Assembly (NCBI GenBank): GCA_934552855.1
Contig: CAKTEU010000012.1
Location: 1 to 62,507 of the forward strand
Direction of reading: 5' to 3'
Source: an uncultured Eubacteriales bacterium
Lineage (GTDB): Bacteria > Bacillota > Clostridia > Oscillospirales > Acutalibacteraceae
DNA: 62,507 nt
Below are positions 15,527 through 24,394 of this stretch, in pieces (the stretch's first letter is position 1; each line of letters starts with the position of its first letter). Below the pieces are notes generated by a model that saw only the letters and a list, made by a program, of their open reading frames with translations, searched no databases and was not told the origin of the DNA. The position numbers were made by a program, and so were the translations under genes.

Positions 15527-15976
15527 TTATTCTTCAAACGTTCCGTTTTCAATTGCGGTAATCTGATCAACTCTGCGCTGATGTCTTCCGCCTTCAAATT
15601 CGGTTGAAAGAAAAACGTCAACCATTTCAATCGCAAGTCCTGCCCCAACAACTCTTCCTCCGAGGCAAAGGGCGTTTGCGTCGTTGTGAAGGCGTGTATA
15701 TTTTGCGCTGAACCAATCGGAGCAGCAGGCAGCACGAATGCCTTTAACTTTGTTTGCCGCCATTGAAATTCCGATTCCGGTTCCGCAGCAGAGAATTGCT
15801 TTTTCGCTTTCGCCGCTTGTAACGCTGCCGCAAACTTTATAGGCGATTTTTGCGTAATCTACGGAATCGGTTGAATATGTTCCGAAGTCCTTGTATTCAA
15901 TGCCTTTTTCGTCAAGATGTTTTTTGATTTCCTCTTTGAGAAGGAATCCGCCGTGATCGGCACCTAATGCTATCAT
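15527..15976 (-). CDS. rpiB: Ribose-5-phosphate isomerase B
   Basis: This 149-residue cytoplasmic enzyme interconverts ribose-5-phosphate and ribulose-5-phosphate in the pentose phosphate pathway. It has the RpiB/LacAB fold: N-terminal IALGADHGGFLLKEEI, the catalytic-cysteine loop ILCCGTGIGISMAANK, and the arginine/histidine-rich HNDANALCLGGRVVG segment. Length is normal. AAAGGAG precedes the ATG. It follows tsaB by 49 bases on the same strand and is probably the last gene of the tsaE-tsaB-rpiB unit. Confidence 0.93.
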   Translation of the reverse strand: MIALGADHGGFLLKEEIKKHLDEKGIEYKDFGTYSTDSVDYAKIAYKVCGSVTSGESEKAILCCGTGIGISMAANKVKGIRAACCSDWFSAKYTRLHNDANALCLGGRVVGAGLAIEMVDVFLSTEFEGGRHQRRVDQITAIENGTFEE

Positions 15977-16025
15977 TTTTTTATCTCCTTTTAATTTATT
16001 TGTTGTTTAATATTTAACAAGATTT

Positions 16026-16718
16026 TCATTTGTTGTTCGGCTTTTTGGCTTTGAGTTCTCTTTCTGCCTGCGGAAGCCTTAGATAGACCGGCATAAGTTC
16101 TGCCGCCGAAAGAAGCTTTTCTTCGCTGAAATTGCGGTATGCACAAATTCCTACGCTTGCCGCATTTTGAAATTTTAAAAGCGGTGCGGCAGCTTTAAAG
16201 CCGAGTGCTTTTTCACAGATATCCGCTCCGTCGCCGACAAAAACAACTTCCTTTTCAAAGTCCGAAAGCCTTTCTTTGAGTTCTTCGATTTTTAACGCTT
16301 CGTCATTTGTAAGGCGTTTGATTTCGCTCCCCGAAACGTCAAAAATTGCGCAGTAGACCTGGTTGCATCTTGCGTCCATAACGGAGCAGGCAACAACGTT
16401 TTGACCGAGAAGATTATACGCAAGAGCTTCAAGAGTTGAAACGGAAAGGCATTTTTTTCCGCTTCCGTCGGCAAGGCCTTTGATTGCGGCAACACCGATT
16501 CTGATTCCCGTGAATGAACCCGGACCCGCCGAACAGGCAAAAAAATCTATATCGGAAAGAGCGGTTTCAGAATTTTTGAGCACCGAATCAATCATCGGAA
16601 GAAGCGTTCTTGAATGGGTGAGACCTGCATCGACCGAACAAAGGCTGATTATTTTTTCACCTTCGGTAACCGCAGCGGAAGCACAGACTGCGCTTGTGTC
16701 AACAGACAAAATTTTCAT
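16026..16718 (-). CDS. tsaB: tRNA N6-threonylcarbamoyladenosine biosynthesis protein TsaB
   Basis: This 230-residue protein is the TsaB subunit (ASKHA fold, YeaZ family) of the complex that makes t6A37 in ANN-decoding tRNAs together with TsaD, TsaE and TsaC. The N terminus MKILSVDTSAVCASAAV and the GPGSFTGIRIGVAAIKGLA block are diagnostic. The start is the ATG at 16718, which overlaps the end of tsaE by 20 bases; the frame open further upstream is the tsaE gene read out of register. tsaD is not in the window. Confidence 0.92.
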   Translation of the reverse strand: MKILSVDTSAVCASAAVTEGEKIISLCSVDAGLTHSRTLLPMIDSVLKNSETALSDIDFFACSAGPGSFTGIRIGVAAIKGLADGSGKKCLSVSTLEALAYNLLGQNVVACSVMDARCNQVYCAIFDVSGSEIKRLTNDEALKIEELKERLSDFEKEVVFVGDGADICEKALGFKAAAPLLKFQNAASVGICAYRNFSEEKLLSAAELMPVYLRLPQAERELKAKKPNNK

Positions 16719-17145
16719 ATTCACCGTATCCTTCAAATTTAAAAATGCGCTCGTTGTCGGTTTCGCCACGTTCAATATAAACACGAAGCGTGTTTTCCGG
16801 AAGGGCGTTTTCAATGTTTTCGCTCCATTCACAGGCAATGACGGCTCCTTCACGATAGTAATCAAAAAAGCCGGTTGAATAAAGATCATCCCAGGTTTCA
16901 ACACGATACATATCAAAATGATAAAGCGAAACGCTTTTTCCGCAGTATTCGTGAACAAGGGCAAAGGTTGGGCTTGTAACTTCGCAGTCAATTCCGAGCC
17001 CCTTTGCAAGACCCCTTGTGAAAGCGGTTTTTCCCATTCCGAGTCCGCCGAAAAAAGCAACAACAACCGGAGAGGAGAGCTTTTTTGAAATTTTTGTTGC
17101 AAGTTCTTCGGTTTCTTCAACACTGCTTGTTTTTGTAACGAACAA
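16699..17145 (-). CDS. tsaE: tRNA t6A biosynthesis ATPase TsaE
   Basis: This 148-residue P-loop ATPase drives the TsaBDE complex. The Walker A loop GGLGMGKTAFTRG lies at about residues 33-45, followed by VTSPTFALVHEY and a YHFDMYR block, all typical. I use the TTG at 17145 as the start because GGGAGG lies seven bases upstream; reading further upstream would include the Shine-Dalgarno itself. It overlaps tsaB by 20 bases, implying translational coupling. It leads the tsaE-tsaB-rpiB operon and diverges from rodA. Confidence 0.92.
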   Translation of the reverse strand: MFVTKTSSVEETEELATKISKKLSSPVVVAFFGGLGMGKTAFTRGLAKGLGIDCEVTSPTFALVHEYCGKSVSLYHFDMYRVETWDDLYSTGFFDYYREGAVIACEWSENIENALPENTLRVYIERGETDNERIFKFEGYGEYENFVC

Positions 17146-17178
17146 AAAAGCACCTCCCAAATAATAATTACACGGTAT

Positions 17179-17206
17179 ATTGTATCACAAAACGGCGAGA
17201 AGTCAA
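17179..17206 (-). promoter_or_regulatory. SigA-type promoter of the tsaE operon
   Basis: On the minus strand TTGACT (17201-17206), 16-bp spacer ending TGTGA, TACAAT (17179-17184). Confidence 0.75.
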
Positions 17207-17215
17207 CGCAATCAC

Positions 17216-17244
17216 TTGAAATATAAAATAAAATATTATATAAT
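17216..17244 (+). promoter_or_regulatory. SigA-type promoter of rodA
   Basis: TTGAAA (17216-17221), 17-bp AT-only spacer, TATAAT (17239-17244). It is back to back with the tsaE promoter and supports the TTG at 17307 as the rodA start. Confidence 0.8.
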
Positions 17245-17306
17245 TATTTATCTCTGCATTGCGATTCGCGCGGTTTAAAACTAAAAAAAATAGGACGTGG
17301 TCTGGT

Positions 17307-18476
17307 TTGATATATAAACACATTAAAAAAGCTTTCAAAGAAACGGACAAACTTTTTTTGCTTATTTGTCTTGTTCTTTCATCTTTCGGAACGGTCATGG
17401 TTTCTTCCGCAACACACAGGACCGCAGCGGACGGCTCATTCCTTTCCCGTGACGCAAAGGTTATGGTTCTTGCGCTTGCTTTGGGTCTTGTTGCGTGCAT
17501 GATTATTTCGTTTATTGACTATGACATAATAATAAAGCTTTGGCCCGTAATTGCCGCAGGTTCGCTGTTTTTGATGCTTTTGCTCATTCCTTTCGGTTCA
17601 ACGCCAACGGGGCGTGAGGACGCACGTTCATGGCTTCAAATTACCGACAAGCTTTATCTTCAGCCGTCGGAAATTTTGAAAATCGGTTTTATTATAACGT
17701 TTTCAAAGCACTTGAGCGTTCTCAAAAACGACCTTTCAAGCGTTAAAAACGTTTTCTTCCTTTGCGTTCACGCAATGATTCCGATTGCTCTTGTTGTTTA
17801 TACGGGAGACATGGGCTCGGCACTCATTTTTATGATGATGTTTGTTGGAATGATGTTCATCGGAGGCGTTCACTGGGTATATTTTCCGCTTGGAATTGTT
17901 GCCGTCGGTGCGGCACTTCCCGTTGTTTGGTATAAGGTTTTTGACAACATTCAGCGTGACAGAATCCTTGCCCTTATTGATCCTCAGTCTTATCCTAACG
18001 AAATCTATCAGCAGCAACAGGCAAGCAACGCAATCCGTGAGGGCGGCTTTTTCGGAACGGGTCTTTTTAGCGGACCGTATACTCAAAGCGGTTCCGTCCC
18101 CGAAAGCCAAAACGACATGATTTTTTCCGTAATCTGCGAAGAAACGGGTCTTATCGGTGCATTTGCACTGCTTGCAGTTTTTGCGCTTCTTGCAATAAGA
18201 ATTGTCTACGTTGCAAAAAGGTCAAACAATTACGCCGCTTCAATGATTTGCTATGGCGTTATGTTCATGATTATCGCACAGGTTGTGATAAATATCGGAA
18301 TGTGTCTCAAGCTGCTTCCCGTTATCGGAATTACACTTCCGTTCATCAGTGCCGGCGGTTCGTCGGTTGTGAGTTTGTATCTTGCCGTTGGGCTTATTTT
18401 GAGCGTGTATCGATCGTCCGGTTCAATCGGTTATGACGATGATTACCGCTTTTCAAGAATAGCAAGAAAAATTTAA
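17307..18476 (+). CDS. rodA: SEDS-family peptidoglycan glycosyltransferase RodA/FtsW
   Basis: This membrane protein of about 389 residues has roughly ten transmembrane segments and belongs to the SEDS family, which polymerises lipid II into glycan strands with a partner class B PBP. The conserved C-terminal block PFISAGGSSVVSLYLAVGLI is present, as is the QPSEILKIG motif. Without a linked PBP or division genes I cannot separate RodA from FtsW/SpoVE; the single-gene setting makes RodA or a sporulation paralogue equally likely. The start is taken as TTG at 17307 after AGGA; an earlier TTG at 17259 is only eight bases after the predicted transcription start. Confidence 0.85.
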   Translation: MIYKHIKKAFKETDKLFLLICLVLSSFGTVMVSSATHRTAADGSFLSRDAKVMVLALALGLVACMIISFIDYDIIIKLWPVIAAGSLFLMLLLIPFGSTPTGREDARSWLQITDKLYLQPSEILKIGFIITFSKHLSVLKNDLSSVKNVFFLCVHAMIPIALVVYTGDMGSALIFMMMFVGMMFIGGVHWVYFPLGIVAVGAALPVVWYKVFDNIQRDRILALIDPQSYPNEIYQQQQASNAIREGGFFGTGLFSGPYTQSGSVPESQNDMIFSVICEETGLIGAFALLAVFALLAIRIVYVAKRSNNYAASMICYGVMFMIIAQVVINIGMCLKLLPVIGITLPFISAGGSSVVSLYLAVGLILSVYRSSGSIGYDDDYRFSRIARKI

Positions 18477-18521
18477 CAAAAAAATAAAAAAACAAGACAA
18501 AAAACAAGGGGGAAAAAAATA

Positions 18522-19439
18522 ATGCTTTCAAACGCTTTTTACTTAAAAATCCGCTCGATAATTGCCGGTATTTTATGCGCTGTTTCAATTGTTGCAACAC
18601 CGCTCATGAGTTTTTGGGGCGACGCTTATCAAAAAGGCTCGTTCCCTGAAATTGACGTTACCGAATGTGCAAAAGGCAATGTTCGCATAATGTCGTTCAA
18701 TGTTCGTGCCTATGACGTGAACGGCGTTCCGAACGTTTTCAGAAACAACCTTGTTGCCGATGAAATCTTAAAGGTTCTTCCCGATTCGCTCGGCGTTCAG
18801 GAGCTTCGTGCCCCGGCATATCTTACGCTCAAGGCAAGTCTCTCATGGCTTTATGCAAGCGTTGGAAAAGACAGAGACGGCGACTTCATCGGCGAGCGTT
18901 CAACGATTTTTTATCTCAAAGGAAAGTATAAGCTCGTTGACAGCGGAACGTTTTGGCTTTCGGAAACACCGGGCGAAAAATCCTTCGGCTGGGACGCAGC
19001 TTGCAGAAGAATTTGCACATGGGCTGTTCTTGAAAACAAGCAAACCGGCGAAAGATATGCTCATGTCAACACGCATTTTGATCATATTGGTGAAGAGGCG
19101 AGAGAAAATTCGCCAAAGCTCATTTCAAAGCTTATTGAGGAAAAGCTCAAGGATCTTCCCGTTGTTTTCACTGCGGATATCAACGCAACACCGAACAGCT
19201 CGGTGTATAACGGAATGATAAATGTCGGTCTTAATGACGCTTCGCTCATTGCCGCCGACAGTCTTACATACGGAACGTTCCATGACGGCGACGCAGTGAA
19301 CAATACCGATGAAACGTTCGACTATATCCTTGTTAACGAAAAGGTGCAGCCGATTGTTTTCAGAACCGTTACCGTTGGAATTTACGGACGTTATGTTTCA
19401 GATCATTTTCCGATTTATGCCGACATAAAACTTTCATAA
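18522..19439 (+). CDS. Endonuclease/exonuclease/phosphatase-family protein, membrane-anchored
   Basis: This 305-residue protein has an N-terminal hydrophobic helix (about residues 10-30), then an EEP domain: RIMSFNVRAYD at the start, a QELR glutamate that would bind magnesium, HVNTHFDHIGEEARENS, FTADINATPNSS and the terminal SDHFPIYADI histidine. All catalytic positions of the DNase I/sphingomyelinase fold are visible, so it should be an active phosphodiesterase or phosphatase outside the cell. Substrate unknown. A GGGGGAAAAAAATA Shine-Dalgarno region follows rodA by 45 bases; it may be cotranscribed with rodA and with the pseudokinase gene 31 bases downstream. Confidence 0.82.
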   Translation: MLSNAFYLKIRSIIAGILCAVSIVATPLMSFWGDAYQKGSFPEIDVTECAKGNVRIMSFNVRAYDVNGVPNVFRNNLVADEILKVLPDSLGVQELRAPAYLTLKASLSWLYASVGKDRDGDFIGERSTIFYLKGKYKLVDSGTFWLSETPGEKSFGWDAACRRICTWAVLENKQTGERYAHVNTHFDHIGEEARENSPKLISKLIEEKLKDLPVVFTADINATPNSSVYNGMINVGLNDASLIAADSLTYGTFHDGDAVNNTDETFDYILVNEKVQPIVFRTVTVGIYGRYVSDHFPIYADIKLS

Positions 19440-19470
19440 AACATCAATTTAAGAAACGGAGCGTGAACGT

Positions 19471-21282
19471 ATGACGTTTGAAGAACTCAAAAAAATGGAG
19501 CCTCTTTTTGGGGAACGGTATATTGACAGCATTGTTTCCCGGGGAAAAAGCTCGGTCGTTTATCGCGTTTCAAAACAAAGCGGAAACACTGATTTCCTTG
19601 CGCTCAAGGTTGTTCGTTTTCCAAAAAGCGAACAGGAACTTTCAAAAGCAATGAGCAGCGGAAAATATGCCGATGTTGCCGCATATCTTGACAGCATTGA
19701 ACAAACCGTTCGTGAAAACATTGACAAAATGATGTATCTCAGGGCAAACAAAAATATTGTTCGCTTTGATAATTACGAAATTGTTCGAGAAGAGGGCGCA
19801 GTCAATGTTCTCATTCTAATGGAACTTCTTATGCCGCTTTCAGACTATCTTACAAAAGAAAAATGCGATTGCGGCGAAGTTTCAAGGCTTGGCAAAGACC
19901 TTTGCGCCGCACTTGAAGGTTTTCGAAGCGTCGGTGTTATTCACCGTGAGATAATGCCGGAAAGTATTTTTGTTGATCAACTCGGAAATTACAAACTCGG
20001 TGATTTCGGAATTTACAGCGGTTTTCACGATGAGGGCGGAAAATTTACCGATGCGGCTTATCTTGCACCGGAGATTATAAAAGGTGATTTTGCCGACACA
20101 AACAGTGACGTTTATTCGCTCGGCCTTGTGATGTATAAACTTTTAAACAACAGCAGAACACCGTTTTTGCCGGAATTTCCTGCGCCGATTTCGCTTGCAG
20201 ACCGTGAAAACGCTTTTGAAAAACGCATGAACGGCGAAATGTTTTCAAAGCCTTCAAAAGCTGATGTTCCGCTTTCAAGAATTATTTTTAAGGCAACGTC
20301 TTTTCGCCCGCACGACAGGTTTCAGTCGCCTTCTTTGTTCAAGGCGGAACTTGAAAGCTATATTGCATATTTAAACAGCCCTGCCTATTCAAAAGACGGA
20401 GCCGTTCCGAAAGTTCAAACCGTTAAAAATTTCCGCATTGCGGAAGACGGCGATGTCCTTTTCAGCACATATGACGAATCGACAGCACCGGAAAACTCAA
20501 AACCCGACGAAGAAAAAGAAGAATTTAAAAAAGCTTTTTCCGATGATGAGGAAACCGAAGAAGAAAAAAAGGCCGCAAACAAAAAAATGTATATTCTTAT
20601 TGCGGCTCTTGCCGTTGTTGCCGTTATTGCGGCGGTGATAACCGTAAAAATGCTTAAGTCAACCGATGTCACAACAACAGCTCAAAGTACCTCGGAAAGC
20701 ACAACCGAAAGCACAACCGAAAGTACAACGGAAAGTACTACTGAGAGCACAACCGAAAGCACAACTGAAAGTACAACGGAAAGCACAACCGAGAGTACCA
20801 CCGAAAGCACAACGGCAAGCACAACCGAAAGCACAACCGAAAGTACAACCGAAAGCACAACGGTGCAACCGCAAACCGGCGGAATCCTTGACACAGACAA
20901 AACCGACGGCGAAGATACCGGTGACGGAAGAATATACAAACAAATAAGCGATGCCGCCGCAACGGTTCAAATCAACGAAAACGATGAAATTACAAAGGTC
21001 ATTGTCAATATCAAAGACAGCCTCGGTGCTTCGCCGAAGAATGCCGGAAAAGTTTATCTTATTGAAAAGGCCGGTTCAACTGTTATTTCAAGAGAGGCTT
21101 TTGATTTCAAGTGCGTTTATGACAACAGCGACGAAAACAGTGTGCTTGCCTGCGTAATTGACATTAACCGGGAAATGTATTACGAAGGCGGAATGGATTA
21201 TTTCATCTGCTTTGAAGAAGGAGCAATTGAAACCGACGACACCATTTCGCTTCCGCTTGAAGTTGAGCTTCAAAAATATTAA
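19471..21282 (+). CDS. Membrane pseudokinase with EST(T) repeat stalk
   Basis: This 603-residue protein has an N-terminal Ser/Thr kinase-like domain (about residues 12-300), an acidic linker, one transmembrane helix (about 372-395), a Thr/Ser/Glu repeat stalk (about 404-464) and a 130-residue extracellular domain I cannot name. The layout resembles PASTA-type receptor kinases, but the catalytic loop is degenerate: HRDxKxxN has become HREIMPES (158-165), so the catalytic Asp, the Lys and the Asn are all replaced. The ATP lysine (ALKVV, Lys46), DFG (178-180), APE and DVYSLG are kept. It is probably a nucleotide-binding pseudokinase or scaffold. The repeat unit is 12 bp in DNA, so its length can change without a frameshift. 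Confidence 0.78.
   Translation: MTFEELKKMEPLFGERYIDSIVSRGKSSVVYRVSKQSGNTDFLALKVVRFPKSEQELSKAMSSGKYADVAAYLDSIEQTVRENIDKMMYLRANKNIVRFDNYEIVREEGAVNVLILMELLMPLSDYLTKEKCDCGEVSRLGKDLCAALEGFRSVGVIHREIMPESIFVDQLGNYKLGDFGIYSGFHDEGGKFTDAAYLAPEIIKGDFADTNSDVYSLGLVMYKLLNNSRTPFLPEFPAPISLADRENAFEKRMNGEMFSKPSKADVPLSRIIFKATSFRPHDRFQSPSLFKAELESYIAYLNSPAYSKDGAVPKVQTVKNFRIAEDGDVLFSTYDESTAPENSKPDEEKEEFKKAFSDDEETEEEKKAANKKMYILIAALAVVAVIAAVITVKMLKSTDVTTTAQSTSESTTESTTESTTESTTESTTESTTESTTESTTESTTESTTASTTESTTESTTESTTVQPQTGGILDTDKTDGEDTGDGRIYKQISDAAATVQINENDEITKVIVNIKDSLGASPKNAGKVYLIEKAGSTVISREAFDFKCVYDNSDENSVLACVIDINREMYYEGGMDYFICFEEGAIETDDTISLPLEVELQKY
20688..20862 (+). repeat. In-frame 12-bp tandem repeat inside the pseudokinase gene
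   Basis: About fourteen imperfect copies of a 12-bp unit (typically AGCACAACCGAA) encode Ser-Thr-Thr-Glu. Third-base differences between copies show it is old enough to have diverged, yet it remains long enough for slipped-strand or recombinational length change. The antisense frames are open only because of the repeat. Confidence 0.9.
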
Positions 21283-21300
21283 AAGAAAATCAACCCAAAA

Positions 21301-21343
21301 AAATCCTCTGCAGCCAAACGGTTACAGAGGATTTTGTTATCAG
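21301..21343. terminator. Bidirectional terminator between pseudokinase gene and secA
   Basis: ATCCTCTG pairs with CAGAGGAT around an inner CC/GG pairing, with AAAAAA on one side and TTTTG on the other. It serves both convergent genes. Confidence 0.85.
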
Positions 21344-24099
21344 TCTTGATTGTTTTTAACACCCGGTCTGCCGCAGCACTTTTTATACTTTTTGCCGCTT
21401 CCGCAGGGGCAGGGGTCGTTAACGCCGATTTTTTCGCTCTTTGATTTTTTAACAGGTCTTGCCTTTTCGCTTCCGTCGCCGGAACCCGAGGCACCGGTTA
21501 CTTTTGCAACCTGTTCGCGCTTAACTTCTTCATCGGTTCTGAACTTTGCGGAAAGAACAATCTTCACGGTGTCCTCACGGATTGAAGCAACCATTGCGTC
21601 AAACATATCCGCCGTTTCCTCACGGAAGGCAACGATCGGATCTTTTTGACCGTATGCAACAAGGCCGATTCCCTGTTTGAGTTCGTCAACGGCATCAATG
21701 TGATCCATCCATTTGAGGTCAACGCAGCGAAGAAGCATTGCACGTTCAATTTCACGCATAAACTCCGGTCCGAACTCTTTTTCACGTTCTTCATGAAGGG
21801 CGTGTGCTCTTTCGCAAAGAGTCGATTCGATTTCTTCCGAAGAAAGGCTGCCGTCAACAAAATCGTTTTCCGTTGTCAGCCAGCCGAGATATTTTTCGCG
21901 AAGCGAGGCAAGATGCCATTCGTTTGAGGGAATGTTTGCCGGGCAGAAGAACGCAACGGAATCCGCAATTGATTCATCAATCATTTTTGAAATGACGGGT
22001 TTCATGTCTTCGCCCTTGAGAACCATGTCACGCTGAGCATAGATAACGGTACGCTGACGGTTCATAACGTCGTCGAACGCAAGAACGTGACGGCGAACGG
22101 CAAAGTTGTTGCCTTCAACCTTTCGCTGGGCGGCTTCAACCTGTTTTGAAAGAAGACCGACTTCAATCGGCATATCATCGTCAACGGGAAGGCTTTTCAT
22201 GATGCTCATCATTCTGTCGCCGCCGAAAAGACGAAGAAGGTCATCCTGCATTGAAAGATAAAATCTGCTTTCGCCGGGGTCGCCCTGACGACCCGAACGG
22301 CCTCTCAGCTGATTGTCAATTCGCCTTGATTCGTGGCGTTCTGTACCGATGATATAAAGTCCGCCGGCTTCTCTTACACGGTCGGCCTCTTCCGAGATTT
22401 CTTCTTTATACATTTTTTCAAGCTTTTTGAAAGTTTCTCTTGCTTCAAGAATGCTTTCGTCCTGAGTTTCACCGAAACCGGTTGCCTCCGCAATCAGTTC
22501 TTCGGGGTATTCACGCTTTCTCATTTCGCTCTTTGCAAGATATTCCGCATTACCGCCGAGCATGATGTCGGTACCGCGTCCGGCCATGTTGGTTGCGATT
22601 GTTACGGCACCGAACTTACCGGCCTGCGCAATGATTTCGGCTTCTTTTTCATGGTGCTTTGCATTGAGAACGTTGTGCTTGATTCCATGCTTTTTAAGTG
22701 CAGCGGAAAGGCGTTCACTCTTGTCAATCGAAACCGTACCGACCAAGACGGGCTGACCTTTTTCGTGGCAGGCGATGATTTGCTCAATAATTGCGTTGAA
22801 TTTGAATTGTTCTGTCTGATATATTACATCGTCACGGTCAATACGCTTGACGGGCTTATTCGTTGGAACTTCAACAGCGTCAAGGCTGTAAATTTCTCTG
22901 AATTCCTGAACTTCGGTCATTGCCGTTCCGGTCATACCTGAAAGCTTTTCATAAAGGCGGAAGTAATTTTGGAATGTGATTGTTGCAAGGGTTTTGTTTT
23001 CCTTTGCAATTTTTACGCCTTCCTTGGCTTCAATCGCCTGGTGAAGACCTTCGTTATAACGGCGGCCGATCATTATACGTCCGGTGAATTCGTCAACAAT
23101 AAGAACCTGGCCGTCCTTAACAACATAATCAACGTCACGCTTCATAACGCCGTGAGCCTTGATTGCAATGTTGATGTGGTGCGAAAGGGTAAGGTTGTCC
23201 GGGTCTGAAAGATTTTCAACGTTGAAATACTTTTCTGCCTTTGCAATACCGCTTTTTGTCAGCGAAGCAACCTTGCCTTTTTCGTCAACAACATAATCGG
23301 CACCCTGTTCTTCCGCAATTTCCTCAAGGTTCATTTTTGAATCCGTTTCGGGAATGCGAAGGCATTTAAGGTGTTTTACAAAATCGTTTGCAAGCGAGTA
23401 AAGTTCGGAGCTTTTGCTGCCCATGCCGGAGATGATGAGCGGAGTTCTTGCTTCATCGATAAGGATTGAGTCAACCTCATCGACAATTGCAAAGTAATGA
23501 CCCCGTTGAACTTTTTCTTCAATATACTGAACCATATTGTCACGAAGATAATCAAAGCCCATTTCATTGTTTGTGCCGTAAGTAATGTCGGCGGCATAGG
23601 CCTTTCTTCTGTCTTCGGTTTCAAGTCCGTTAACAATAAGGCCGACCGAAAGGCCGAGAAAGCGATAAACCTTTCCCATCCATTCGCTGTCTCGGCGGGC
23701 AAGGTAATCGTTGACCGTAACAATGTGAACGCCTTTGCCGGTGAGTGCATTGAGATATGCCGGAAGGGTTGCAACAAGAGTTTTTCCTTCACCGGTTTTC
23801 ATTTCGGCAATTCTGCCCTGGTGAAGAACAATGCCGCCTTCAAGCTGAACGGGAAAGTGTTTCATTCCAAGAACACGCCATGACGCTTCACGGCAAACGG
23901 CAAACGCTTCCGGAAGAATGCTGTCAAGCGATTCACCGTCGGCAATACGCTTTTTAAATTCATCGGTTTTTGAACGCAGCTCCTCGTCTGAAAGCTTTTC
24001 AATTTCGCTTTCAAGGGCGAGAATCTTATTGACTGTCGGCTTTATTCTTTTAATTTCTTTGCTTGAATAATCGCCGAAAAGCTTTTTGAAAATGCCCAT
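21340..24099 (-). CDS. secA: Preprotein translocase ATPase SecA
   Basis: This 919-residue protein is the motor of the Sec export pathway, cycling between cytoplasm and SecYEG. Visible parts are Walker A (EMKTGEGKTLVATLPAYLNA), the DEVDSILIDEARTPLIISG Walker B region, the preprotein cross-linking domain, the second nucleotide-binding domain with ATNMAGRGTDIMLGGNAE and QLRGRSGRQGDPG, the helical scaffold, and the C-terminal zinc motif CPCGSGKKYKKCCG. Length is normal. It has its own promoter and no cotranscribed neighbour; prfB, the usual companion in Bacillus, is not adjacent. Confidence 0.97.
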   Translation of the reverse strand: MGIFKKLFGDYSSKEIKRIKPTVNKILALESEIEKLSDEELRSKTDEFKKRIADGESLDSILPEAFAVCREASWRVLGMKHFPVQLEGGIVLHQGRIAEMKTGEGKTLVATLPAYLNALTGKGVHIVTVNDYLARRDSEWMGKVYRFLGLSVGLIVNGLETEDRRKAYAADITYGTNNEMGFDYLRDNMVQYIEEKVQRGHYFAIVDEVDSILIDEARTPLIISGMGSKSSELYSLANDFVKHLKCLRIPETDSKMNLEEIAEEQGADYVVDEKGKVASLTKSGIAKAEKYFNVENLSDPDNLTLSHHINIAIKAHGVMKRDVDYVVKDGQVLIVDEFTGRIMIGRRYNEGLHQAIEAKEGVKIAKENKTLATITFQNYFRLYEKLSGMTGTAMTEVQEFREIYSLDAVEVPTNKPVKRIDRDDVIYQTEQFKFNAIIEQIIACHEKGQPVLVGTVSIDKSERLSAALKKHGIKHNVLNAKHHEKEAEIIAQAGKFGAVTIATNMAGRGTDIMLGGNAEYLAKSEMRKREYPEELIAEATGFGETQDESILEARETFKKLEKMYKEEISEEADRVREAGGLYIIGTERHESRRIDNQLRGRSGRQGDPGESRFYLSMQDDLLRLFGGDRMMSIMKSLPVDDDMPIEVGLLSKQVEAAQRKVEGNNFAVRRHVLAFDDVMNRQRTVIYAQRDMVLKGEDMKPVISKMIDESIADSVAFFCPANIPSNEWHLASLREKYLGWLTTENDFVDGSLSSEEIESTLCERAHALHEEREKEFGPEFMREIERAMLLRCVDLKWMDHIDAVDELKQGIGLVAYGQKDPIVAFREETADMFDAMVASIREDTVKIVLSAKFRTDEEVKREQVAKVTGASGSGDGSEKARPVKKSKSEKIGVNDPCPCGSGKKYKKCCGRPGVKNNQD

Positions 24100-24114
24100 T
24101 ATTTCACCTCATGT

Positions 24115-24142
24115 ATAATATTAAAGATAAGACTTTTGTCAA
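24115..24142 (-). promoter_or_regulatory. SigA-type promoter of secA
   Basis: On the minus strand TTGACA (24137-24142), 16-bp spacer, TATTAT (24115-24120). The resulting leader would be very short (about 10-15 nt), so a second upstream promoter is possible. Confidence 0.5.
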
Positions 24143-24394
24143 ATTTTCCCTTTAAAAGCTAAAGGTTATATTATTATATCACAAGTAAATTCATTTTTCA
24201 TTCCCATTTACAAATAACCTGTTTTTCTAATTCTCAACTTCGCATTACGGAACTTTCTCATGAACAAAAGTCGCTTTTTTTCTTCTGAATTGTTGACAAA
24301 TTAAGCCCTTTGTGTAAAAATATGGTACTAAGAGAAAGATTTTGAAAAACCTTTATTTTGAAAGGTTCATTATTTAAGAATGGGGAGTTTTAAT
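24143..24394. other. Divergent intergenic region secA / hydrolase gene
   Basis: AT-rich spacer. A consensus TTGACA lies at 24293-24298 on the plus strand but its -10 (TAAAAA or TATGGT) is poor. I see no hairpin with a T-run and no small gene. Confidence 0.4.

Noticed and set aside
16718..17153. N-terminal extension of TsaB to 375 residues
   Set aside because: The extension is the tsaE gene read in the wrong frame; TsaB family proteins start with the MKILSVDTS strand.
20688..20862. CRISPR-like tandem repeat
   Set aside because: The unit is 12 bp without unique spacers and lies in frame inside a gene; it is a coding repeat.
20659..20970. Long antisense frames rich in Cys/Arg or Val-Leu-Ser repeats opposite the pseudokinase stalk
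   Set aside because: They are open only because the 12-bp repeat has no stop codons in any frame; no ribosome binding site or family resemblance.
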